A DNA stretch of 64,000 nt, taken from contig NW_022098008.1 in NCBI RefSeq assembly GCF_002288925.2, positions 293,085 through 357,084 of the forward strand. The letters run 5' to 3'. The DNA comes from Delphinapterus leucas. Lineage: Eukaryota > Chordata > Mammalia > Artiodactyla > Monodontidae. The notes beneath the pieces were generated by a model that was not told the DNA's origin, did not search any database, and worked only from the letters and a program-made list of their open reading frames with translations. This document shows positions 33,691 to 44,300 of the stretch, piece after piece. Position 1 is the first letter of the stretch. Every line of letters begins with the position of its first letter. Both the position numbers and the translations under genes were made by a program.

Positions 33691-35194
33691 GATCGAGGGA
33701 GGATGAGAGACTGGGAAACCCGCGCAGAGAGACAGCCCTAGGCTGCGCGTGAGGGTGGCCTGTCTGCAGGGACCCCGTGGGCAGGAGCCAACACCCCTAG
33801 GCTGAGAGTCTCACGGGCCAAGGTCCAGTCTGGAGAGGGAAGGGACGCTGAGCCCATCTCCCTGAGGAGTGGCCTGAGCGGGCCTCCCATCCGCAGCTCG
33901 GGTGTTGGGCTGTGGAGCTTCTGGCCCCTACCAGCTTCCGGTGGCTCAGACTCAGCCCAGGGGACCCCTCCCGAGTCCAGCTGCATCCCCTCTGGCCTCC
34001 GTTCCCACCCCACCGCCAGGGAGGACTTGCCCCATCCTGGATGCAGCCCATCCTCACTTGTCACTCCTGAGCTGGAGCTTGGCCTGAGCACCGCCCGGGC
34101 CAGGCAGCAAAGGCACCGGTGAGGACAGGCTGTCCTGGGCTGGCCCTGGCTGGGCCGAGGTCAATTGGGGGTTGTAAAGGAGACACGGCCGTGTGGGACA
34201 TAAACCGGACTTCTTTCCAGAAATAGAGTCGCCAGGTTTATTGAGTGTAATTCTGAGGAAGAATTGGGAAAGCAACACCATCTGAGTCACCGTTTAGTGG
34301 CCCCAGAAAGGGCGTGGAAGGGCCACTCCCCACCCCTCCTGCAGCAGTCACCCCCCCACCCCACCCCCCTGCCACCCCCGGCCATGCCAGCTGGGTGCAA
34401 AGGTCACTGCGGAGATGTGGGGCGAGGCGGGGGAGACAATATGGAAATTCAAGTTTTTCCTCCCCAGTTCAAATGTGCTTCCTTGAGCGGCTCCAGCCAA
34501 GCCCAGGGTGAATGCTGTCATCCCGAATGGGAGATGCCCAAGCAGCCAGGCTGCCGGGAAATACCAGCGGCAGGTTTAGATTTCAGGAATAATATTTTCA
34601 AAAATCAATCTCTCCTGCTCCTGCATTTCAGCGTGTGAAAACAAGGGTGTTTTTCTTGGATGCTTGCTCAGGGTCCTCCCGCAGAACAGCCAGGCTGGGC
34701 CCCCCTCCCAGCTGGCTCGCCGGGCCACAGTCGGCCGAAATCGACTGAAGAGCAAGAGGCAAGTGGATGCTTGCTCACCACTTCCCTCACGTGAAAATAT
34801 TTTCTCAGTAATTCTGTGACTCTGACACCTTATCAAATGCATATCGTCTGCCCACGACCAGCTCACGGCGCGGACTGTGGCAGGGAATTCCCGAGCCTGT
34901 GGAGTTTTCCTTTGTGTTGGGGCCAAGGTGTCCTTTACTTAACACACCTTTGGCATTTAAGAAAACGTACCAGGAAGAATCTGTGGCCTGCTCACACGTG
35001 TGCATGTCTGTGAGCCAGCCGCACGGTTCCCCGGCCACACTGCTGCCTACCCCCTGGGATCCTGGCTCAGGACACGGATGGGCCTTTGTGCTTGCCTGCA
35101 AATGAATATGCTCATTGTTTTGCCTTGGACTTCCCTATTTAGAGATCGGGAGTTACATACACAGAGAAATAAAAGCAGCCTCTAACCCCCACTG

Positions 35195-35340
35195 CGTGCC
35201 TGATCTCACTCGATACCCATGGGAACCCCATGCACAGTGAGCCCCGTGAGCCCCGTCCACGCCTCCTAATCCCATCGTAAAGCAAGGAAGCTGAAGGCTT
35301 TGGTGAATCACCGCGCATCACGTGGCCCTGGAGCCAGGCC
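35195..35340 (-). mobile_element. MIR SINE fragment
   Basis: ACTGCGTGCCTGATCTCACTCG, ATACCCATGGGAACCCC and CATCGTAAAGCAAGGAAGCTGAAGG follow the inverted MIR order (TCTCATTTAATCC..., CCATTTTACAGA.GAGGAAACTGAGG). Confidence 0.55.
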
Positions 35341-35439
35341 CCCAGAGCCCCCATGGCTGCCCTGGCTGTGGACGTTCTCCCTGAGGGGCAGCAGTGTGGA
35401 GGGTGGGCCTGCGCCGGCCCCAGGGCCTGGGGGAATCCT

Positions 35440-35515
35440 GCCCCTGCTCTGGCTGGCTGTATTGCCTTTGGGGAGTGACTTAATAGCTCATCTGTCAGAT
35501 GGGGTGATGGCAACA
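35440..35515 (+). mobile_element. MIR SINE fragment
   Basis: GGGGAGTGACTTAATAGCTC, ATCTGTCAGATGGGGTGATGG is a worn plus-strand MIR core. With the preceding inverted fragment it forms a divergent MIR pair. Confidence 0.5.
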
Positions 35516-38503
35516 GCGCCCAGCCCGAGGGCTCCACGTGAGGGTCCAGTGTCTGGGCTCAGTGAGTGAGAGGTGTGGGCGACTGTCCACCCATGCAGGA
35601 GGAAGGTGCTCTCTGCAGGCACCCAAGGCCACTTGTGATGGTCCCAGTGAAGCCACTGCCCGGGCACGGGGCCGGCACAGAGCTTAGCCACAGTGGACGT
35701 GCCCCACTGAGCTGGGCTGGCTCACCTGAAGGAGAGTGATGTATGATAACAGCAACTGGTTTATGAACTTGCCCAGACGGCCCTGGGTAACAGGCGCTCT
35801 GCTCATGGGCTGCCTGCCGCCGACTGTGGCGGTCGCCGCTCCCTGGCGTGCACCCACACACCTCGGCCTGAAGCCCCTCTCCACTCAACTCCCAGCACCG
35901 TCGTCCCAGAGCCCACAGTGGGAGAAGCATGAGGGCTGAGGGGGAGGCCTGGCGGTGGGGGGCAGCTGGCCTGGGGCGACTGGGAACCCTGATGAGTCCC
36001 TGGCCAGCAGGTTTCAGGAGACACGCCGAGAACCTCGGCTGGACCACCTCTCAGCCTTGTCCACCAGTGGACAGTGTGGCCGCGGCCGCCCCAGAGTGTG
36101 TCTGCACATGTGTGCTCAGGCAAGAGGACGGCTTCACCGGGGGAGATGACGTCTCCAGTGGGCTGGCCAGGTGACCACCAGACATTTGCTGACCAACACA
36201 GCAGTATTTTCATTAACACCACAAAGCCGCAGAGCGTGGACCTTGTGTCGCGTGCGTGATGGTCACGGTGCAGGTGGCTGGAGGAGGTTGCACGCACCCA
36301 CAGGCTTTCTCGGGGGGGCCCAGCTCTGCCAGCCGTGGGCCTGGCCCCATCAGCTGGCGGAGGCGAGGCTGCCAGCACCGCAGCGGCATCCCGCGCCCGG
36401 CCCCATGGCGTCTCCCAGGCAGACACCCTTCACCTGCTGGCAGCACGGGAGACCAAGGGCAGGAAGGCTGTCCTCGACCAGGACCAGACGCCGACAGCAA
36501 AGCCGTGTGTGAGCGCGTGTGTCCTGAGACTCCGGATGGTGATTCCTGTGAGTCCACGCCTCTGAGCAGCTTGTGGGGGGCGCCTCCCAGTCATAGTCCA
36601 CGGGAGCTCTTCTCTAACATGCATGGTGCCCCCCTTCGTCTGAGAGGGGGCCTCGTCTGAGAGGGGGCCGTGCCCAAGGGTGCCCATCACCCCAGGAAGG
36701 AGGGTGGAGGTGTGACCTGCACACGGGGGCATTGGGCAGGGCCGGAGGTGCCCCAGAGGCCAGTACCCCGCCCTGGCAGAATCGTTCTGGGGAGCAGCAG
36801 GCACGGGCCCTTAGCCACCAGCCCTACTTCCGCTGGCAGCCGGGCCCATAAACAGGTGGCGTGAGGGCCCTGGGCTCGGGCTGGGTGGGACATGAGCCCA
36901 GTTTATGACGCACCATGTTCTTACTTTAACCTCAAGAGCTTGTGCTCTGCCCGACCTGCCACTGGAACCTGCCAGCAGGAAGGGAACTGCCTGTACGTGG
37001 GATGGGTGACCTTACAGCCACTCGCCCTGACCCTGCCTCTCAGGGCTGCTGTCTGTGAGCCGGGAGGGAGAAGCCCATGGAGATGGAAAGGCCGGGGCTC
37101 CCAGGGTGACCTGAGTGACCAGCCCCGGGGTAGCCGCTAGCACAAAGTGGTAAGAACAGAGTAACTCGGAACTTTCAGTATAGACCAGCGCTGAGCTATC
37201 GCCGCAAAGTCCCCCAAGGGCGGCGCGGACATCGGTGGAACACCGGGGTCCCGGAGGTGCGGCCCCACCTGGGTGGTGGAGGGGCAGGTCTGTGCCCTCC
37301 CCCGACCCCCTCCTGACCTTGGTGCGCCTCACAATGGGAGAAGGCTCTTATCGGGTGTTTTCCCTCCTTCTTCTCATTCAATCCTTATCAGACAATAGCC
37401 TGGTTCTGGCAAGATACCCGCGCGGGCTGCAGAACTACGCGTTAACTCCTGCTAATTCACGCTGACGGCAGAGGGTGCCTCAAGACAGCGGCTTCCAAGG
37501 AGAGGTGGCCCCTGGTCCAGCCTCAGGCCAAAGAGCCTCCCCGAAGACCCCATCAGAGCCCCCTCCCTGGACGCAGGGAGCTGCCCTGGCCACCCCTGGG
37601 CCTCTACAGCAACAGGAGCGTGGGGAGGACGCCCGCTCTGAGCCCCCAAGGCCTGTCTCTTCTGCCTGGTGGCTGGAGAAGCCGCCCCTGCCTATCTCTG
37701 AGGCTCCCCTGGGCTCTGGGTCCTCCCTTGAGCCCCCGAGCCTTCTTTCCTGCCTCGGGCCCTCCCCTGTCGCCCCCAGGCCAGCTGCAGACCCCCTCCC
37801 TCATGCCTCCTCACGGGGATCTCCAGAGGCCAGGCTTGACCTGCACACCGTCCATTTTCTCCTTGTCCTGAGCGGGCTCAGCCCGGGTTACCTCCCCCTG
37901 CCCCTCCCACTGCCTGTCGGGAAGCCAGTCCAGACAGGGCTCATCCACAGTGACCACAACGACGGTGTCCACAAGCGGCTCCCGCAAAGGCCTCAGGCCT
38001 GGAGACAGTCTGCCCAGAGGAGGGCTCTGGCCCCGAGCCTGAGAATGTGCCCACCGGCGGCAGGCAGGAGTGGACCAGCCCCACCTGGGGGTCTGTCCTG
38101 CAGCCCCGGGGGGCGGGGGTGGGGGGCGGGCCCCCTGGCAGTGGGGTCAGACGAGGATGCGGGCTCCAGCCAGCCCAGCAGTGGAGGGAGGGCCAGCTGG
38201 GGTGGGGACAGTGGGAGCTGGGGGAGCGGAGGCGTGGAGGTGGGGCGTCCCTGCCTGAGAATCAGTGGGTCAGCGAGACCCCAGGGTCTGGGACTGGAGA
38301 AGGGGCAGCGGCGGCATCTGGACCAGCCCCGTCACAAGCAGGCCGTCCTCACAAGCAGGGTGAGTGTCAAGGCCAGGCACGGGGCTGCACGGCGCCCTCA
38401 ATCTGCCCCCCCCCCGCGCTGCCGTGCAGACCGTTTGACCCTCTGTGCCCTCGTCCTTCGGTCTGGCTGCTCTCAGCTCCCTCCCCCTTAGAGCCGCAGG
38501 AGA

Positions 38504-38550
38504 GGGCGGGGCCTTGGGGGCGGGGCTTGGGGCGGGGGCCGGGCCGGGGC
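38504..38550 (+). promoter_or_regulatory. GC-box cluster / G-quadruplex motif
   Basis: Three GGGCGGGGC-type Sp1/KLF sites in about 30 bp (38504-38535), followed by GGGGGCCGGGCCGGGGC. Intergenic, 16 kb upstream of SLC9A3 and not linked to a recognisable exon. Confidence 0.55.
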
Positions 38551-39689
38551 TGAGCCGAGCTGATACTGGGTCTCCCTGAAGGCCATCCCTCTGGCCTGTA
38601 GGCAGACTGAAATTGTGGGTGAGTTGTGGGGAATCATGGTGCGTTGTTACAATTTGACTGCATTGGTGGGGTCGCCGCCACGTCTTATTTGGGGTTCAAG
38701 CGAAAAAGCAGTGTGCCGGGCCCATCGCACCGCCCTGGCTCCCCACGTCCCAGGAGAGGACCAGGCGCTAGCCCCGTTCCCCACTTTTGCGTTGCAGGGG
38801 GTGCCAGCTGGCCGAGCCCCCTTCTAAGAGGAGGCAGTTGTTAACTCAGGTGGCGCCTGGGAGCTCCAGATCTGCACACCCCCTGTGGCCAGGCCAGGTG
38901 CTCAGGCCGCGTCTCCAAGGGAGGTCCCACCTGGCCATGCAGCGGGTAAGGCCGGCACCCACAATTCTGTGGCTTTCTCACCATGACCACGGAAGCTTTT
39001 CGTGAAATGCCCAGCACGAGTCTCGCCGAGGACAGTTTTGGGCCCTGCCTCTTGGCCCTGCCCACCCGAGAGCAGGCCTCCCCCGAGTCCTGCCGCAGGC
39101 GCTCTTGGGGGCGGTGGAGTGCTCTGCGGGTGGACCGAGGCCAGTGTGGGTTCCAGCCCAGGGTCCCACTGCAGCTTTGAGCTGCACCAGGTCACCCAGT
39201 TCGTCTTCCCTGGAGAGAATTTCAACAAGGAAATGAGAAACTTTGTTGGACCCTCAGGCCTAAGGTTGGAGCATCCCCTAGAGCCCTGAAGTCACATTCA
39301 GCTCCTCAGACTGATGCTCCGGGACCCAGAGCAGGAGGAGAGAGCAGCTAAGCCCCAAATCGCGGCCTGCGATGCTGCTGCAGAGGTGCCTCTGTGGCGG
39401 CGGGTGCTTGTTCCAGGCAAGAGCCCCTCGGAGCAGGACCTGTGCCCTGCGGCCCTGGGCTCCAGTCCTGAGACCTGCTTCTACACTCACCCAGCGACCC
39501 ACCCTCGGGAAACGGGGCCTGGGGCAGCAGACAATCCAACAGTCATATTTGGCTTCAAAGCAAAATTTGCATTCATTCCCTAAGAAATCCCTGCCAATCA
39601 CTGATGTGCTCAAGGAAATATTCAGATAGATTCGGTTTTTCCAGCTCGTACTCTGAGGGAGAGTGGCTCCGGGAGGTGGCAGCCTCAGG

Positions 39690-41335
39690 GGCATTACATC
39701 AGCCAGGGTGCAAATGGTGCTGGAAAAATGGATGTCCAAGAGGAGATGAATTGAGACACAGATCTCACACCCTTCACAAAAAGCAACTCAAAATGAATCA
39801 GGGATCTAAATGGAAAACTCAAAACTATGAAGCTCCCAGAAAACAAGATGGGAGAGACCTAGATGACCTCAGGTTTGGAGATGAGTTTTTAGATGCAACA
39901 GCGAGATATGACCCGTGAACGAAATAATTGATAAGCTGGCCTTCATTAAAATTAAAAACTTCTGCTGTGCAAAAGGTAGTTTCAAGAAAATGAGAAGACA
40001 AGCCACAGACTGGAGGAAATGCTTGCAAAAGACACATCTGATAGGGCTTCCCTGGTGGCACAGTGGTTAATGATCCACCTGCCAATGCAGGGGACACGGG
40101 TTCGAGCCCTGGTCCCGGGTGATCCCACATGCCACGGAGCCACTAAGTCCTTGCTCCACGACTATGAAGCCTGAGAGCCTGGAGCCCGTGCTTCGCAACA
40201 AGAGGAGCCGTTGCAACGAGAAGCCCAGGCACCACAACGAAGAGTAGCCCCTGCTGGCCGCAACTAGAGAAAAGCCTGCGTGCAGCGACGAAGACCCAAC
40301 GCAGCCAAAAAAAAATCCAAATTATACAAAGAGTTCTTAAAAACTCAACATTTAGAAAACAAACAACCCAATTAGAAAATGGACCAAAGACGTTAATAGA
40401 CCTCTCACTAAAGAAGATAAACACACTGCACATAAGCATATGTAAAGATGCTCCGCTCATGTGTCAGCAGGGAAGCGTAAATTAGAACAACGAGAGACCA
40501 ACAACGAGAACACACCGATCAGAACAGCCACAACCTGGGACACAGGCAATGAGCAACAGGAAGTCCCACTCGTTGCTGGTGGCAATGCGAACTGGCGTAG
40601 CCACTTTGGAAAACAGCTTGGTGGTTTCTTACAAAACTAAACATTCTCTCAGCATCTGATCCATAATCACGCCAGTACTCGGGATTTATCCAAAGGAGTA
40701 GCAAGCTTACGTCCACACAAAACCCTGCACACAGGCGTTCATAGCGGCTGTATCCATCACCACCAAAACTTGGAGGCGACCAAGGCGCCCTTCAGGCCCT
40801 GGAATATTTTCAGCTCTTAAAACAAACGAGGCACCAAAGTCATGAAAAGCCGTGGAGGCACCTTAGATGCATGTGACTGAGTGAGAGAAGCTGATCTGAA
40901 AAGGCTGCATCCTGTAGGATTCCAACTCTAGGACATTCTGGAAAAGGCAAGACTGTGGAGGCGTTAAAAGGATCAGGGGTTGCCAGGGGTTCGGTGGGAG
41001 GGCAGAACAGGTGGAGCACAGGCAGGTTTTAGGGCAGGGAAGCTGCTCTGTGGGACGCCATAAAGGCGGACACACGTACTATACGTTTGTCCAAACCCAT
41101 AGAATGTACAGCACCAAGAGTGAGCCCCAGTGTCAGCTGGACTTCGGGTGAGAGGATGAGCCAGTATAGGTTCATCAGTTGGAACGAATGTCCCTTCTGG
41201 TGGGGACGTCGATAATGGGAGAGGCTGTGTGGGGGGCAGGGAGCGGGTATGTGGGAACTCTCTGTACCTTCCATTCCGTTTTGCTCTGAACCTAAAACTG
41301 CTCTAGAAAAATTAAGTCTTAAAAAATAGGAAAAG
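39690..41335 (+). mobile_element. LINE-1 (L1M-type), 5' truncated, plus strand
   Basis: ORF2 3' region from GGTGCTGGAAAAATGGATGTCC through GATGACCTCAGGTTTGGAG, CAACGAGAGACCAACAACG and GTTCATAGCGGCTGTATCC, to the 3' UTR (CCAGTGTCAGCTGGACTTC, GAACTCTCTGTACC, CTAAAACTGCTCTAGAAAAATT) ending near 41335. Interrupted by a SINE at 40044-40315. Frames are broken. Same family and same 3' extent as the 9.1-11.2 kb element. Confidence 0.85.
40044..40315 (+). mobile_element. CHR-type SINE (long form), plus strand
   Basis: The head is GGGCTTCCCTGGTGGCAC. It is followed by the B box GGTTCGAGCCCTGG, CCCACATGCCACGG, then the AGCCTGAGAGCC...GCAACAAGAG repeats, CGACGAAGACCCAACGCAGCC and an A tail. Inserted into the L1 at 39.7-41.3 kb. 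A few bases of L1 that are present in the related copy at 10.09 kb are missing at the junction. Confidence 0.9.
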
Positions 41336-41339
41336 ATAA

Positions 41340-44300
41340 CAGAAAGTGTGTCCGGACAGGACAGTGTGTTTAGTCAGTTCCCCAGGATGAGCAGAACGTG
41401 GCGATGGTCACAGGCCATGCGGGGTCGTGACACCTGGTCTGGTCCAGGCCCTTGACCTGTAGGAGGTGAGGCCATCCTTTTAAAAGGTGGGTGGGCCGTC
41501 AGCCTCCTGCTGATGCCCCCTGGAGAAATCAAAGCCCACCTGAGACCTGGCCCCTGCGCCCACACCTCTTCTTGACCTCTGTCCCGCCTCTGGCCTCTGT
41601 GAGACCTGCCCTCCCCCCAAAGCCTGTACTGCCCACCCCCCTGCAGGCCCGTCCTCAAACCGTGCTGAGCGGCACCGCCCCCTCCCCTGACCTCCAGCCT
41701 TGAAGACCGCGACCCCCAGCGCACCCCTTCTGTTTCTGTAGCGCCTGTCCCCCCTGACGTGGAGCTGGGCGCCGGGGTTTCTCTGCCCGAGTCAGTGCTG
41801 GTCCCCTGGTGCCCGCGTGTGCAGGATGAACCCGCGAATGAGGGATGAGGGCGGGGGTGGTCGGGAAAGACCGCGCGGGGAAGACGCAGCCCCAGCCTGC
41901 AGCTGCAGCCCAGCCGGCAGCCCCCGTCTGTGCAAGCTGTGCGAACAGCGCGTGTCAGAAGCAGGCTCTGAAGCAGAACCAGCAGAGCTGCTTCAGTCAG
42001 AAGCAGGTGTCTTTTACCTTAAAGTTGTGAAGAGAGATCATCTAGGGATGTTTCACGTGTTGTTTATTAGGAAGACACCGGTGCCCAAGTTCAGCCAGCC
42101 CAGGCGGTAATGCCTCTGGGGTTTCTGCACACGCACCCTGGATGGGGCACTGGACGGCAGTGGGGTGGCCGGGGCTTTAGGGAGCCACAGCTGGACGCCC
42201 ACCGGCTCTGGGTCCCGGGGGGCTTTGCTCCGCAGGCCTCAAGGCCTCCTCTGGGGACACTCCCTGGGGCCACGTCACCACCAGATGAGAGAGCAAGTGT
42301 GGTCAGGGCCGCGCTCGTGGGGTGGAGGCTGTTCCCGAGGGCTGGGAGCCGGGCCCACTCGGGGGCCCCAGAGTCTCTGCCCTGCCCACGCCCAGCTGTT
42401 AGCCTCTCGTGGTTTACCACGCCCTCAGCAGCAAAGGAGAAGGGAGCTCAGAGCAGAGGCCTGTCGCCACCGCCCCGAGGGCTCCTGATAGCGGGCGGGG
42501 CTCCTGCCTGGACGCTCGGGCTGAGGATCTGCCAATCGTTTTATGATCAAGTCACCTCTAGCCAAGCTCGCTCCGCCACGCGCAGGCTCGAGGCTCAGCG
42601 GCTGCGGCGGGAGGGGCCGGCGCCCGGGACGTCTTCACCCCGTGTGACTTCGATGCTTTATAACTGTGCGAGCAGCGGGAGGGTGGTGGCGCCTGCTGCT
42701 CAGCCATCAGATACGGGGCTTCCAGGAGGCAGAGGCTGGCACGGCCATGCTGGCCACTCCCCAAGGGTAAGCCGCTTATCTTAGCTGGTGAAGAGCAGGC
42801 CCGGCCCTTCCTCAGGAAGGCGTGGCAGCCCCGGACACGAGGGTGCCTCCTTCCTGCCCCCCGGCCCATGCGGCCCCCAACCGGTTGAAGGCCCGCCTCC
42901 CCACCCCCTCAAGGCCATGAGGACCGCCCACCACAGAGCCCAGAGAATCGGCCCTGGGCCCCAAGGGGCGCAGGGTGGGGACGTCCCCGCAACCCCACGG
43001 TGGATTCCTGGGTTCCCGGCAGGCTCGGCCTCTGTGGCCTCTGGCCGCTTCGGGCAGGTACCGGGCAGGTGCCGGGAAGGCCGTGCAGGAAAGTGACTTT
43101 GTCCCTCCAGGTTCGCAGCGGCTGGCAGGGGCTTATCGGGAAAGGCGGCCCTGCGGTCCTGCCCGCCATGACGTGACCGTGACCCTGACCCCGGGGAACC
43201 CACGCGCGGCTTTTCCACGACGTGTGGCTGCCGGACCTCATGGCAGCACCTGCCCAGGCTGAGACCCTGCCAGCGCCCTGCCCTGGAGCCGGCCTGCAGG
43301 TCTCTGGGGGGCCTTGGACCGTCCTCTGCCCTTCACCTCACTGTGGCCTTGCTCTGCGCTGGGGCACCACGTACCTGGTGCTGTTAGAAGACAGGTGAGT
43401 GGGCCTGGGAGACGGCCCCTCCTGCCAGTAAAGTCCCCAGAGTTACAGGCGTGGACCTCGTGATACCCCATTATTCCTGCGCTAGGCCTGCTGCTGGGGA
43501 GCCAAGGCAGGAGCGCTGTCTCCACAGCTCACCCTGGGGGCCTGGAGCCTCCAGATGGTCAGGAACGTGGGTCCCCCCCGCTGCTATCTCCTGCCCTCTC
43601 ACACCCAGCAGGAAGGCACCCAGGACCCCCGGCAGAAGGGAGGCCCAGCCTGGGGCCCAGGAGGCAGAAGGTGTGCTCCGGGGGCTCTGAGCGGCGAGGA
43701 GCGCCTCGCCAGACCAGGGTCTCCCTCCTGCCACCCTGACCCCGGCAGAGCGGACACCCTCGGGAGGGAGTGGGGTCAGGCCCTGCTCCCCCGCCCCCCG
43801 CCTCCAGGGCCCGCCAGACCGGGGAGGGGAAGCCCTACCTTCAAGTGCTGTTATCAGCACCCCGGGGCTCAGCCCTCCCAGGCTCACCTCAGTGCCACGG
43901 GCACTGTCCAGCCACTTGCATAGCCCGGGGGTGTGGTCAGGGGCCCAGGGTCAAGGCTGTTCAAGTCTGGCACCAGCAAAGGGGGTGAGAGACATGGGCT
44001 GTTAGGCAGGCAGCCGGGGAGGGGCTGGCGAGGCAGGTGGGGGGCCGTGTTCCCAGGCACCGGGGCAGGCTGGCCCCCGGGACCCGGCGGGGTGTGGCTT
44101 GTCTGGGCGGTGCTGCCCGGTGCTGTGCGGGCCTTGCTGACGTCCCTGTCTGCAGGCCGCTCGACCCAGGGCAGCCAGGCCCACGGAGCGGTCCGGTCAG
44201 GATGGGTTCCTGCCAGTGGCCTGCCCTTGGGACAGCCCACCGTGGGCGGTGCTGCTGGCTCAGGTGAACCCAAGGGGCTCTTTGCTTCACTCACCTGAGG

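Larger units (their letters stand above)
31525..39685. other. Intergenic sequence, no gene
   Basis: About 8 kb of mostly unique GC-rich DNA with MIR fragments at 33.6, 35.2 and 35.5 kb. Contains a GGGGCCAC-type triplet near 32963, an 18-bp duplication CGTCTGAGAGGGGGCC at about 36638-36670, AT-rich islands at 34.14-34.98 kb and the GC-box cluster at 38.5 kb. Long open frames (for example 37475-38491) have no recognisable domain. Confidence 0.55.

Noticed and set aside
37475..38491. 338-codon plus-strand open frame
   Set aside because: Low-complexity composition and no recognisable homology; typical of GC-rich DNA.
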